This document shows, one piece after another, positions 33,877-44,619 of a DNA stretch of 64,000 bases. The notes below the pieces were generated by a model. That model did no database searches, was not told the DNA's origin, and worked only from the letters and a program-made list of their open reading frames with translations. A program made the position numbers and the translations under genes. This DNA comes from Talpa occidentalis (taxonomy: Eukaryota > Chordata > Mammalia > Eulipotyphla > Talpidae): NCBI RefSeq assembly GCF_014898055.3, contig NW_023601322.1, positions 73,560,740 through 73,624,739 on the forward strand, written 5' to 3'. Positions within the stretch are counted from its first letter, which is position 1. Each line of letters opens with the position of its first letter.

Positions 33877-35475
33877 AAGATATACACTTAAAATGCTACA
33901 AGAAGGCTCAAGGAAGAAGTATAGGCAAAGATCTATTAGGCAAAAACACAGAGAAGAATACAGAAGGTGCAATCTTAGAGGTAAAGTAGAATTCAAGGTA
34001 ATAACATTAAATGAGAAAAAGGGAGGTTGTCTTATGGTAATAAAAGCCATAAAGAAGATGCAGCGGCCATGGAGCTTTATGTGCCAAAGAACAGCGACTG
34101 TTGCTGTTAAGAATAGAGAGAAAAATAACAGCATAGTGTAGTGGGAGCTTTTAACAGTCCACTAGAACCGAACAGAAAGGCCAGGAACAAACCTTAAGAT
34201 ACAGAATACTAACATAAAGACAGTGTCTCAGAGCTGTGGAACAGAGGAAGATTATTTCCAAATGGTGCTGGGATGATTGATGAAGGGTTTGGTTTTGTTT
34301 AACAGAAAAAAAGTGGGATTCCTCCATGATTTTAGTTAGAGAAAATGACTCTTAGAACGTGCTTTCTATAAAACAATCTCATAGGTTATTAATAATTATA
34401 GCAGGCAGATGGTTCTATACACAACACGTCTGGGAAATACTATGTTCAGACAAAGGAAGTAGACATCTGTGCTGTGAACTTTTCCAAAACCATTGTTGCT
34501 ACTGTGAATAAAAGTGAATAAAACCATAAAAGACCTCACATAAGTATACAGAGATATGTTGTACTTTTATTAAGGTGAGTGAGGTGCTTCTAAGCCAAAC
34601 AAAAAAGGAAGACACAATTAGGGAATAGTTTATATAGCTGATCACATAAACATTTTGAGCTTCTGAATATTATAAAGCAAATGAAAACTTGGGAGAAATA
34701 GCTGGCATTGGGAATGACTTTGCTATATAAAGAGCTCTTAGTAATCAATAAAATAATTCAAAAAATAATAAAAACTTTCCAGATAGGAAAGTTGATGGAA
34801 AGCATGAATGGGAAGGGCATGCATACACACTTGCCTTCACTTCCATTCAGCTAGTGTGCATGATCATTAAATATTAGAAAAATGCTTAACCTCACTAATA
34901 GTCAAAAATTAGTGAAGTCACATAATACATTTTTTGCATGTTAAATTGATTATTTTAATGATAAAATCCAGTTTTACCAAGATAAAATGAAACAGGAACG
35001 ATTAAATAAAGCCAGTGGGAACATAAAATGGCACCCATATCTTACTAGTAATTTGGCAGTACCTATTTATCAAGTCTCCTCTTTGAAATGCCTTTGATTC
35101 AGTAATTCCACTTCAGGCAATTTATCACAAGGGGAAAAAATCAGAGATTGCCTAAAGATTTATGTACAGGAATGTTTACTGTAGTCTTGTTTATGCTAAC
35201 ATAAATATTGGAAGCAACCCAAATGTCAAGCTGTGATTGGTTAAAGAAATTATGGTATGCCCTATGTAATGAGATATTATGCAGCCATTAAAAATTATGA
35301 CTTGGAGAAATATTCACAAAAAGTTGAGTTAAGTTGAAAAGCATGATATAAAGCTACGTTCAAATTCCAATTTTATAAAAATACATATGTATGTTTAGGA
35401 AACTGGAAAAGACTAGGGTGAAAATGTACCAAAATGTTGAGTTACTTTCACTGAAAAACATTCCATTTATTTTAC
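33877..35475 (+). mobile_element. Ancient L1 (L1M-type) ORF2 and 3' remnant, sense
   Basis: Sense-strand L1 text is diverged but ordered: 'tcagagctgtggaacagagg', 'tccaaatggtgctggg', 'aataattcaaaaaataataa', then 'tttgattcagtaattccacttc', 'gcaacccaaatgtcaagc' and 'gagatattatgcagccatt'. The reading frame is broken by many stops and shifts, so only short frames remain (for example 33872-34141). Long dead. Confidence 0.85.
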
Positions 35476-35477
35476 AG

Positions 35478-36215
35478 CCATCCCCTACATCTCCACATCT
35501 AATCCATCAACCACATTTTATCAATTCTACTTCCAAAGCATACCCTGAATCTTGTCGACCTTTCTCCATCGCCAGGACTGCCTTCATCGTTTACTTTGAC
35601 ACACACAGAAGTCTCTCATTGGTCTCCTGCCTTTCTCCTTGGATCTGTTATATGCCAATCTCCATGTAATAGCCAGCGTAATCTGTTTTCAGTGTAATCT
35701 GATCACATAACCTCCTTAAAACCCTCCAAGGTTCTCCCTTCACATTTTAAAAATAATCCCAAGTTCATCCTCTTGCCATAGCTCTGAGGCCCCAGAAGAT
35801 CTCCGTCTGACTGTTAGATTTGCACTACCACACTCCCCTCCAACTGTGCCTCAGCCTCTCTGATCCCTTTGCTCTCCACCCCCCTCCCCCAAGGCCCCAC
35901 CTTTGCCTGCCATTAATTCTCTCTATGCTAGGATAGCTCCCCTGCTCTTTGCAGAGCCAGATTCTACTGGTCATATATCAGTTTAAATGTCATCTCCTCA
36001 AAGAGGCTTCCTGATCAAACCAGAATATTCTAATTCTCTGCAAAGAATTCATTACCATCTTTTAGGTAATGATTTTCTTCTTGTATGTCTATTTATTTGG
36101 GTATTGTCTAAACTTTCCCCACAAGAACATAAACTCCATCACAGCCTGCTGTCTTCACTTAGAATCCTGCCTTAGTAGGCAATAAATGCTAGCTGAATGC
36201 ATGAACTCCAAAATG
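35478..36215 (+). mobile_element. L2 LINE 3' remnant
   Basis: Clear L2 order: 'tggtctcctgcctttctcctt', 'ctgatcacataacctcctt', 'aaaccctccaaggttctcc', 'tcagtttaaatgtcatctcctc', 'agaggcttcctgatcaaacc', 'agaacataaactccatcac', then 'gtaggcaataaatgctagctgaatg'. Non-coding. It lies just after an L1 remnant in the same orientation. Confidence 0.88.
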
Positions 36216-36980
36216 AAATTGAAAATGTTTCATCAAAACTGGAAACATTCAATCATGACAGGCAACTTGACCAGCAATCCTCCAAAAATAACATACTCTG
36301 GGAAATTTGCAGGCTTGAAAGGGTGTCCCACTCTCACATGGGTGCCCTCCTGCCAGTGAGAGAGTAATTCCTCCCTTCTCTAACCTCTCAGACCAGAAAA
36401 TGACATTAATGTGGATAGGCAGGTGGAATGGATTTGCAGTGTCCCCTGCTTCAGAAACAAATAGCACTATTAAGCTCTTGCAGGCCTCTGGGGAACTCAT
36501 CCAGGTTTTGGTGAATTCCAATGAGCTCTGGTTTTAAACATGCAAGATCTCAGCTCTAGCTTTCAGCTCACCAGAAGAGAGAGCAGCTTAGGTTTTTGTT
36601 GTTGTTGTTTGTTTGTTTGTTTGTTTGTCTCACAACTCCAGGAATTTCTCTTTTCCTCTGTGACATCTTGAGAAGCCAGAGGTAGAAAGCATAGTGGAAC
36701 CAGATACCCTGTCCAGAGGTTAGACCCAAAAAACATTTCCCCCCTTTGTAAGCCATTGTTTAGAACTGCTTGTAGTAACTTGGCCAGACCTCACACCACA
36801 GGGCCTAAGAGCATATTAAAAAGCTGACAGATTTAGCATTTGTGATTTTGATTATCTATAAAGGTAACTAAAGAATGCCCATTGTTCACTGTAGAATAAA
36901 TTTGAATCAAGTGCTAACCAAGGCAGATGTGTGCAAATAGGTCACTTGGCTAGGACCAGCCACCAGCATACACATCTCAG
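36216..36980. other. Unique non-coding sequence
   Basis: No repeat family or gene recognised in 36216-36590. A GTT/GTTT simple repeat is at 36594-36630, and AT-balanced unique sequence follows to 36980. A 90-codon antisense frame (36249-36521) has no known domain. Confidence 0.4.
36594..36630 (+). repeat. (GTT)n(GTTT)n simple repeat
   Basis: Four GTT units run into about five GTTT units. Short and likely polymorphic. Confidence 0.9.
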
Positions 36981-36984
36981 AGGC

Positions 36985-37130
36985 TCCCACTTAATACTGG
37001 AACATAAGGTGTACAGGAGTAAATGTCTCTCTCTTTTGTTCACTATTGAGTCCCTGGTGTCTAAAACTGCGCAGGCACATAGTAGACGCCTAATAATTAA
37101 TGTTGCATGAGCAACATAAATGAATGATAG
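36985..37130 (+). mobile_element. L2 LINE 3' tail
   Basis: 'ctgcgcaggcacatagtagacgcc' -like and 'aataattaatgttgcatgagc...aaatgaatga' text preserves the typical L2 end. Only the last portion is present. Confidence 0.6.
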
Positions 37131-37424
37131 CATGTGCCTCTACTTGGAAAGCACTCTCTGTGTGCCCCACCTGGCTCAAATATCACAGGAACTTGAACTT
37201 GTGGTCCTCAGCCCACCCACATGAGGTGGGTTTTACCAAGGAGAACCTGAGATGTTTGGTGTTATAAATCTCTCCTGCAACACACGTCTGTTTGAAAGTT
37301 AATTTCCTTTGTAAGGTCATTGTCTTATAAGTATCCTCATTGTGTTGAGTAGATATTGAGGGAGGAGCAGAAATGTCCTGGTAAAGAGAACCTCTCTCTA
37401 TGAGCTATCTGTTCAGAGAGACAC

Positions 37425-37565
37425 TGTGACATATGGAAAGACCGTTGGCGAGGGAGTTGTATCTGGGGACAAATTCTGTCTCCTTCACCAACTAGTTTTA
37501 GCTAGGACAAGTCACATCTTCTCAATGAGTCTCAATTTCCTTGCTTGTTAAAACAAAAAATGATG
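37425..37565 (+). mobile_element. MIR fragment
   Basis: The MIR 5' and core pattern is present: 'ggagttgtatctggggac', 'caaattctgtctccttcacc', 'ctaggacaagtcacatcttctc' and 'gagtctcaatttccttgc'. A possible detached tail ('cacacagagtagacactcaataaag') lies at 37776-37809. Confidence 0.6.
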
Positions 37566-37924
37566 AACCAGTGTTGCCCAACTGATAAAGGGTACAGTGA
37601 GGTGCCATGAAAGAAAAAGTGTGATTGGGTAATTGTTTACTCTGAAGCCCTCTGTTAGGCTGAATGGTTGTTTAACTCTCAACTGAGGTAGGTCCAGTTC
37701 ATGGGGGCTGGTATCTGTCCTTGGGTTCTTGGGGAAATTTTGCATATAAATGAGTTATTCCCAATAAAATATGGCCAAGTGTCTCACACAGAGTAGACAC
37801 TCAATAAAGATAGTACTACTGTTATATAGCTCGGAAAGCCCCAACAGGCTCCTGCTGGGCCCTAAACACGGTTTTTTTTTAATCTAGATTCTGGATGGCC
37901 ATGAGTTTTACTTTGAGTGTTATA

Positions 37925-38371
37925 CAGGCTATTTACAGATGTGTAACAGATTACTCAAAACTTAGCTTAAAACAACAACCATTATATCTTGTGATTGTGT
38001 GAGGCATTTGAGCAGTGCTCAGCTGGGTGATTCTTCTGCTCGGGTGGCATCCATGGGGTTACTTGGTGGTGTTAACTGCCAGCTAGGCTATAATGGAGGG
38101 TCCTAGCCAATGCCACTTATTGGTTTACACCTTGGCAGAGTCAGTGCATTTCCAATGTATCTCCTGCAGGGTAGTCAGACCTCTTCCATGGTGGCCCAGG
38201 GCTCCTAGTGTGCATGTCTTAAAAAGACTATGGAAAATGCAAGACTTCCTAGCCTCAAAAGCTCCAGATATGTCTATCACATTCCATTGGGCAAACAAGT
38301 CACTACAGCCAGACCAGACCCAAGGGGAGGGAAATTAGGGAATTTGTTGCCATCTTTAATCTACCACAGGA
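37925..38371 (+). mobile_element. Ancient MaLR/MLT1-like repeat
   Basis: The text 'gtgtaacagattactcaaaac', 'ttagcttaaaacaacaacc' and 'cagctgggtgattcttctgc' continues through 'cattccattgggcaaacaagtcac' to 'tttaatctaccacagg'. It follows an old mammalian LTR-class repeat. Subfamily is uncertain, and the given strand is that of the text quoted. No coding capacity. Confidence 0.6.
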
Positions 38372-41300
38372 GGTAACTCAGATATCTTGATAGCATCTGC
38401 CTGAAGTGATGTGATAGATGAATGAGAAAGCCACCCTGCAGCTCAGTGGAAAAGAATGGGTGATTCCCATTGTCTGTCATGGGAGTGGGGGTATGAGTAC
38501 CCCATATTTACCATCCCTGACCTGGAATTTTCTCCTTCAGAATGCACACCCCCACCCTCTCTCCATTATCTCATTTTCTTCCTGTCTACCTACAGTTCCT
38601 TCTGAGTGCATGTAACTAATGTCTGCCAGAGAGTTTGATAGGAAACCATGTTGTTCACCACCACTAGGCAGGAATGGTGGGCCCTTACATGTGTGCTGGG
38701 ACACATGTCTTTTGCAGGTGCCCCTTTCCTCTAAGTCTTGTCCAAAGATTCCTCTCTGAAGACTATGCTGACCTCCCACTATAGTTTTGCCAAGTCAGAG
38801 ATAAGCAAGGCCAACCAAGCATCTCTATGTCCAGTCTGGGTATGTCCTTTAACAAAGAGTCAGTTAAAAGCACAAATGATTGTTACCTCTAACTCTATCA
38901 AGTGGACTCAGTGAAATGCAGGAGGGAGGGCGGGAGCGAGGCGGGGAGGGAGGGAAGGCAGAAAGAAGAAAGACAGCCTTACTGCCTTGAAAGGCATATT
39001 TCATTCTATAGAGTGAGATTCTGATATGATGACTTTGGCTAAAGTGACACACGCAGTGAGCAAAGGCAGGTCTGAACAGTTTTTCCTCCCTTTCTTTTGC
39101 TGGTGCATGAACGCCTCCTTAACCAAACTTGTAAAGACTCTGACTTGTCCATTCCTCTCCCAAGTCCTGCTGGGATGACAGTGATGAACTGGAGACTTTA
39201 TATTCATTTCCATGGAAACAAACATCACTGTCCTACGGCCACTCCCCGAAACCTTTGCAAATGCCACTTTCCCATTAAGTCCAACCCCTGGGAGATGTCG
39301 GAATGTATGCAGAAGCAGCCAGACTGGCCCACACGCCCACTGGGCTGGAGCAAGACCAGGCTCCAAAGGAAGAATATCTGGTTTCACATCCTCACAAACA
39401 GCAGGTGCAACAAGACAATTAACTAAATTGGTTTTTCTCCAATTGTTTCTTCTCTTGTAAAGTTTGCTCCTAGTATGAAAATCTCACTTCTGACTTACAT
39501 CCACACCCAGGCAGCTATATACCTAGACTTTGGAAATTGCCCAAACATGGAAAAATTGCACTTCTCCTGCAAGCGTTTCATGTACCTTGGAGCTATCCAA
39601 TCTCAGTTACTAATTATGAGTTTTTATTTACCACTCACGTCTCCAGTGCTGACAGTATGCAGCGTGTGTCTGGAACCAATGACTTGTCATTAATCAATAA
39701 TCAGAGATTGGAAAACAAAAATTTGTGAACTATGGTACAGACCCAGTTAACCTGAAATGGGAGAGAAGGGACTTTATTCGCTAATTGAGTTATATCGTGG
39801 TGTGGAGCGTGCCGGTGGATTCTGCGAGGTCACCAAGGAACCGTGACCTCGTGCTGAGAATAGACACTTCCCAGGAAATAGATTCCTGATGCTCTGTCCT
39901 CCTTCCTTCGGGCATCCTGGAGAGTACAGAGGCGCATAATACAGTGAATGGATGGCCTAAAATATCTTGAAGCTTAGGAGCCTGGAGATCCAGACTCAAA
40001 GGACAGGGCATGCTTTGAGCCAGGCAGGTGCTAGAAAAAAGAATAAGCTGGGACTTGGCCCCCTGCCCTTGTCACAGCTGCTCTGTCTTGCCCCTTGGCC
40101 CAGGGGTGCTGGTCACGAGCACAAGCTCCAGTGGTCCTGGAGTGGAACCCTCCCGCGGCCTGTCCTCTCATCTGTGACTTGGAAATACAGGAGCCTCCTG
40201 TTGAGAAGAGGGAAGGGGACCATTGGTGGCATTGTCTGAGCTGAGGATGAAGGGGGCAGCCCCCAGCACAGGGGACCTAGGAGATGGACTTCCTGAGAAC
40301 AGAACTACTGACAGGTGGCCAAAGGGCAAACCACAGCCAGGGACCACTGTAGAGAGGAGATCTTCCCAAGGTTACTGTCTGGAATATTTAGTGTTTGATC
40401 ACCACACACGCAGGGTCCTTAGGGGCCACCTCCAAGGCCCAGCAGAGCGCAAGCAGCCCCGTGTGTGGATGAGGCTCTCGCATGTTTCTGAAACCCCAGC
40501 TGAGACTTGAGGAGGCTGCTCAGAACATGACCTTAGCACGTCACCAGCAGAGCAGATGCTGCTCGTGCCTCTGACTCTTCTAAGGGAGCAGGTGGAGGGG
40601 CAGGGGACAGCCTCTTGCATTGTTTGCCCACTGCATGCCACTCCAGGCTGGAGATTTAGGCATTAACAGAGGGTAGGGGGCACCCTTTTCAAGAATTTCC
40701 CCAAGGCTAATGGCAAAGAGAAGGGGTCTCTGGAGTGAGCATGCCTGCATCGGTGCCAGGAGTTGCAGGCCAGGCTGCTTCTGCAGAGGGTGGAGAGAGG
40801 AGCCCCACCTGTGGCACCTGTGCCTGGGCTGTCACTCTTGTCGCAGGAGCTGCTGCAGCCTAGAATGGCCTGACCCCACCCCACTCTGCCATTCCTGCTC
40901 TGTTGGTTCTGGCCAGGGCAAGGCCCCAGACACATCAAGGGTGACATCAGCAAGGTGCCAGTTTGGGGACCCTGGGACAAGATGTCACAGATCTCGACCC
41001 CGAAGGTGCAGCGGGGCCTTCTTCCATCATGACAGAGGTGGCAGGTGATAGTGTCTGCCCAGCACACCCAGTACTATTGACCAGAGGTCCTGCCCATTCA
41101 CACGATGGCTGCCATCTATTTCATCAGCCCTGCGGTTTCCAGGGTGTGTGTGTGAGATGAGACTGTTAGAAGGATAAATCTAAACCCACTCAGACACCAT
41201 CCTCGTTACGGTACAGCTAGGCCCCTCACAGGGATTGTTACTCGCAACCAGTTGACATATGGTTGCAGAGGGTGATTCTTCCCCATTAGGGGCTTCAGGA

Positions 41301-41620
41301 GAGACCTTGAAATAACCATCTCCCAAGCTCTATCGCTCACCCTCGGAGCATACCCAACTTTTCCAGAAAGATCCACCATGGGAAGCAAAAGTCCTGTGCA
41401 CCTTCCCCTTCCTCCCCCCCCCCAACCCCGAGACACAGGTGCCACAGTCTGGTGCCACATCGCTAGATACAGCCCCTGAGAAGGCTGCATCCCTCGGGTG
41501 AGCAGAGTGGCCCCAGGTGAGGGGGAGGCCCGGTCGGCTGAGCTCCAAGCCTTTATCTATCTTACACCAGCTGTGGCTCTGCGGCTTCTCAACCTGTGTT
41601 CTGTAGCTTTGTCACCTCAC
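38372..41620. other. Unique non-coding sequence
   Basis: No gene recognised. Positions 38915-38965 are a GGGA-rich low-complexity patch, and 39020-39075 reads like an antisense MIR core ('ctaaagtgacacacgcagtg'). Frames of 134 and 112 codons at 40663-41067 (-) and 40710-41048 (+) overlap on opposite strands and have no domain. A C-run lies at 41406-41423. Confidence 0.45.
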
Positions 41621-41624
41621 CTCA

Positions 41625-41760
41625 GCAGGTATTGTGAAAAGGCATGTTCCCAGGTCCAGTCTCAGCTTGACTAAACCAGAAGTGTTAGCTGTGGAGTCTA
41701 GGAATCTGCATTTTTACCCGAGCCCCCTGTCACCCTGGTTCTGTGTGTGCACAGCTGGAA
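41625..41760 (+). mobile_element. MER5-type (hAT-Charlie) MITE remnant
   Basis: 'ggcatgttcccaggtccagt', 'taggaatctgcatttttacc' and 'gagccccctgtcaccc' follow the half of MER5-type elements with 'ggaatctgcatttttaacaagc'. The inverted termini are not clear. Confidence 0.5.
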
Positions 41761-42064
41761 GCACTGGCATGGAGCTGTGCACCCTTCCCATACACTCTCC
41801 CACCAACAGGAGGCTTGGGCAACCTGGCAGAGGCAGGCGATCTGCAAGTGGGAAAGCAGGCCTCTGTGGTGGACACTTGTGGCTGCCTGGCCGGAAGGGT
41901 CGGTTCTGTCAGGCTTCTGGGAGAACAGGTTCTTTGAGAAAAGGATTTGACCATGGAAGCTGCTGAAACAGGCAGCACTTCCCAGAGTGAGAACCACCCA
42001 CTGCTGGGCATTGCACCAGAACCTTGTGTCACCTCTAGGCAATGTGTTGGCTATTGTCTGGCTC

Positions 42065-42180
42065 CGTAACTTAAAACTGAGACCCAGAGAGGTTGTGTCA
42101 CTGGGCCAAGATCACACAGCTAATGAGAGCAGAAGCAGGACTGTAACCCAGGGCTGGCAGACTGCTTCCCTAGTGTGCCT
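42065..42180 (-). mobile_element. MIR fragment, antisense
   Basis: Antisense core is well preserved: 'aactgagacccagagaggtt', 'actgggccaagatcacacag' and 'gcaggactgtaacccaggg'. This corresponds to the reverse of 'gggttcgaat...agctgtgtgaccttggg'. Confidence 0.75.
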
Positions 42181-43520
42181 GTATGCTCCCTCCTGGTGAC
42201 ACTGCCAGGATCTTCTGGAGGAGACTGTGTGGGCTTGACCATAAAAGGAATATTGGGCATTATGAGATCCAGAGAAACAACATTCTCCTGGGCCTTTGTG
42301 CATTTGAGAGGTTGGGCACTTGAGAACATAACAAGACACACTGAGATTGAAGGGACAGTTCAGATTTCGAAATCTCCACTTACTTCTTACAAAACTGGTG
42401 CTCACCCTTAGAAGGACGAAACCCCTTAAACTGGCTTTCAGTCCTGCCTTGCAGGAGCAGTGCTGTTTGATCAACTAAAGAGGGGACTCAGTGCTTTATC
42501 TGTGTGCTGTCAGAGCCTGCATTGGGGTGGGGGCCTGAGGGGTGGGGGGCAAGTCACTGCCCCTTCCCACTACCCCGGCCAACATGGCCACCACAGCTGC
42601 CACTCTCTGGCACTCCTGATCCACCGCCCCCAGGGGGCCCATGGCCAGTATCAAGCGCCCCAGAGCATCCTGCCCCACATGCGGCTATTGTTCCTCTACT
42701 GGCCTTGGAGCAGTGTTATGAGAAATTAGAATTGCTGGTCTTTTCCCTAATGGTCTCCACCAGGAAACCAGCTTGAGGACATTCTCTAATCGGGGAGCGG
42801 CAGGGCAGTGGGCTCACCTGTTGTGCGCCCCAAGCAGTGACAGCCCTTTATGCAGGAGACCCAAGTCCACCGGTCTGGGCTCAGCTCCTCTCCAGGGCCG
42901 TGGGGCAGGAAACAGGACTCCTTTCTTTCATCCTCCCTCGGGCTCCACCCTTCCTGGGAGAACTTACCTTTTGGTCAGGTGTAAAGGCAATGCTCACTAT
43001 TCTAATAGCGTGTTGGGAGTTTTAGGGATTACTAGCTGGGGAAAAAATGACTGCTTTAGACAGAAGAGGAGGGGGCGAAGGCCAGGGAGGGGAGGTTCTT
43101 GTCAATGCGCTCGCTCAACATGTGGTTCCTGCTTTCCGTTCCCTTACCCCAACTTCAAATAGACTCTTCCATGCCTCTGTCCCCTACCCGCCCCCTCCCC
43201 AGCCTCCTTGTTGGCACATCAGCAAGCTGTGCAGACATCGGTGAGACTTCATGGCACTGGGACTGTGCTCTGGGCCCTCTCTCCACGGCCAGCTCCAGAG
43301 CCTTTGTGCAATGGAGGTAAAAGCACCCAGTCGACAAACAGAGCCCTGTGGGTTCTTGGCTTGGCAAGCAGGTGGCATCTTTGTGCAAGGAAAATGGTGC
43401 CCCTTCATCTAAGCAAATTTAGTCCCCTTCCAGGATGCATGGGTGGGGAAACAGAGTTTGGAATAATTTCCAGCTCCCATAGGACGTGTGGAGCAGCGCA
43501 CAGCCTGGCCAGCCGTGTGT
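42181..43520. other. Unique non-coding sequence
   Basis: Many overlapping frames on both strands with no domain. The GC-rich stretch at 42520-42680 is not CpG-rich. No exon, promoter or repeat is supported. Confidence 0.45.
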
Positions 43521-43524
43521 GGCA

Positions 43525-43660
43525 GCCAGGAGCTAGACCATAAACTTTGAGGGCAGGGTCTATGTCTCTGACCCGTCTCCTGTTGTATCCACAGGACCTG
43601 CAGCCTAGCCCATAGTAGGACCCCAGAATTATCACTGAGTGAATGAATGGTTTAATTTAA
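43525..43660 (+). mobile_element. L2 LINE 3' tail
   Basis: 'accataaactttgagggcag', 'ggtctatgtctctgaccc', 'gttgtatccacaggacc', 'agcctagcccatagtagg' and 'cactgagtgaatgaatgg' form the standard end of an L2 element. Confidence 0.85.
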
Positions 43661-44305
43661 AGTTTTACAGGCGAACCCAGAAGGATGTTCAAATAAATGA
43701 ACGCCCCGCAGTGGAGAGCCTTGGGAGGTCAGTTGCCCCGAAATCTTTCCTCACAGGAATCTGCTGATTATTTTTTCAGGTTTTCTACCTAACAGTCTGA
43801 ACTCATATTCAAAATACTTTCGCGGGGGCAGTTGTTAAGCCGCAGGCCTGGAGAGTCTGGCATACAAGTTAACAGCCGCTGCCCGGGCAGGACCGGTTCC
43901 GTGTGGCCAGCTGGCTTGTTCTGGTCGCCCGCTGAAGGACAAGACCACTTCTGGGTCATCCATCGAATAACTGGAGAACAGTTTCTGGGACAGTCTTGGA
44001 ATTTTAGCTAGAGTTCTTTTTTTTTTTTCAATTTAATGAAATTTTAATGTTAAAAAGATGACAAACAACAACAAAAACCTATGTAGTGACTTAGTTCTAA
44101 AAATCAGTAACAAATTCACCCCTGAAGAAAATTGACATCAAGCACTTCCAGCATCTGGACCACAGTTAAGTGCTCAATAAATGTGAGCCCGTATGTGGGT
44201 CTTTTATACCAAAATTCATCTGGAATGGGCTAATCCAGTCTAAAATTTGGACTGAAATTTTAGGTACCGATGAGAAATGTTGTGATGTAAATGATTCTCT
44301 CAGTT
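43661..44305. other. Unique non-coding sequence with T-run
   Basis: A T13 run lies at 44017-44029, and AT-rich text follows. Near 44163-44190 'agttaagtgctcaataaatgtg' is the tail of a MIR-like or L2-like element whose body is not recognisable. No gene. Confidence 0.4.
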
Positions 44306-44319
44306 ACAGATTTCCTTTT

Positions 44320-44605
44320 TTTTTTTTTTTTTAAGGATTTATTTATTTATGCATACAAGAGATAGGGTATAGGCTAGAGGTACAGAGTGGGTGGGGGGAA
44401 TGTGTGAGAGGATTCACCAGAGACAGAGCAGGGAACAGAACAGGCAGACTGGCTGAAATGCACTGCTGAGGGGAGCAGTGGGCAAGACAGGAGAGGTCTG
44501 CGCCATGTGGGTAGCTCCCTGGCCAGGGATCGAATTCGTGCTGCAGTAGCTGCAGATAGCTTCATAGTGCTGACGCTTAACCCCTTGCACCACCAAGGAT
44601 GCCCC
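44320..44605 (-). mobile_element. tRNA-derived SINE, antisense, exact duplication
   Basis: The T-tail on the left is followed by 'gatttatttatttatgcata', 'ggattcaccagagacagagc' and 'cactgctgaggggagcag', ending in the tRNA-like head ('accaccaaggatgcccc'). The exact 14-base duplication 'acagatttcctttt' lies at 44306-44319 and 44606-44619. The body is diverged from the young copies, although the duplication is intact. Confidence 0.96.
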
Positions 44606-44619
44606 ACAGATTTCCTTTT

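Noticed and set aside
42520..42690. GC-rich patch as a CpG island promoter
   Set aside because: GC-rich but CpG-poor, with no exon or conserved start nearby.
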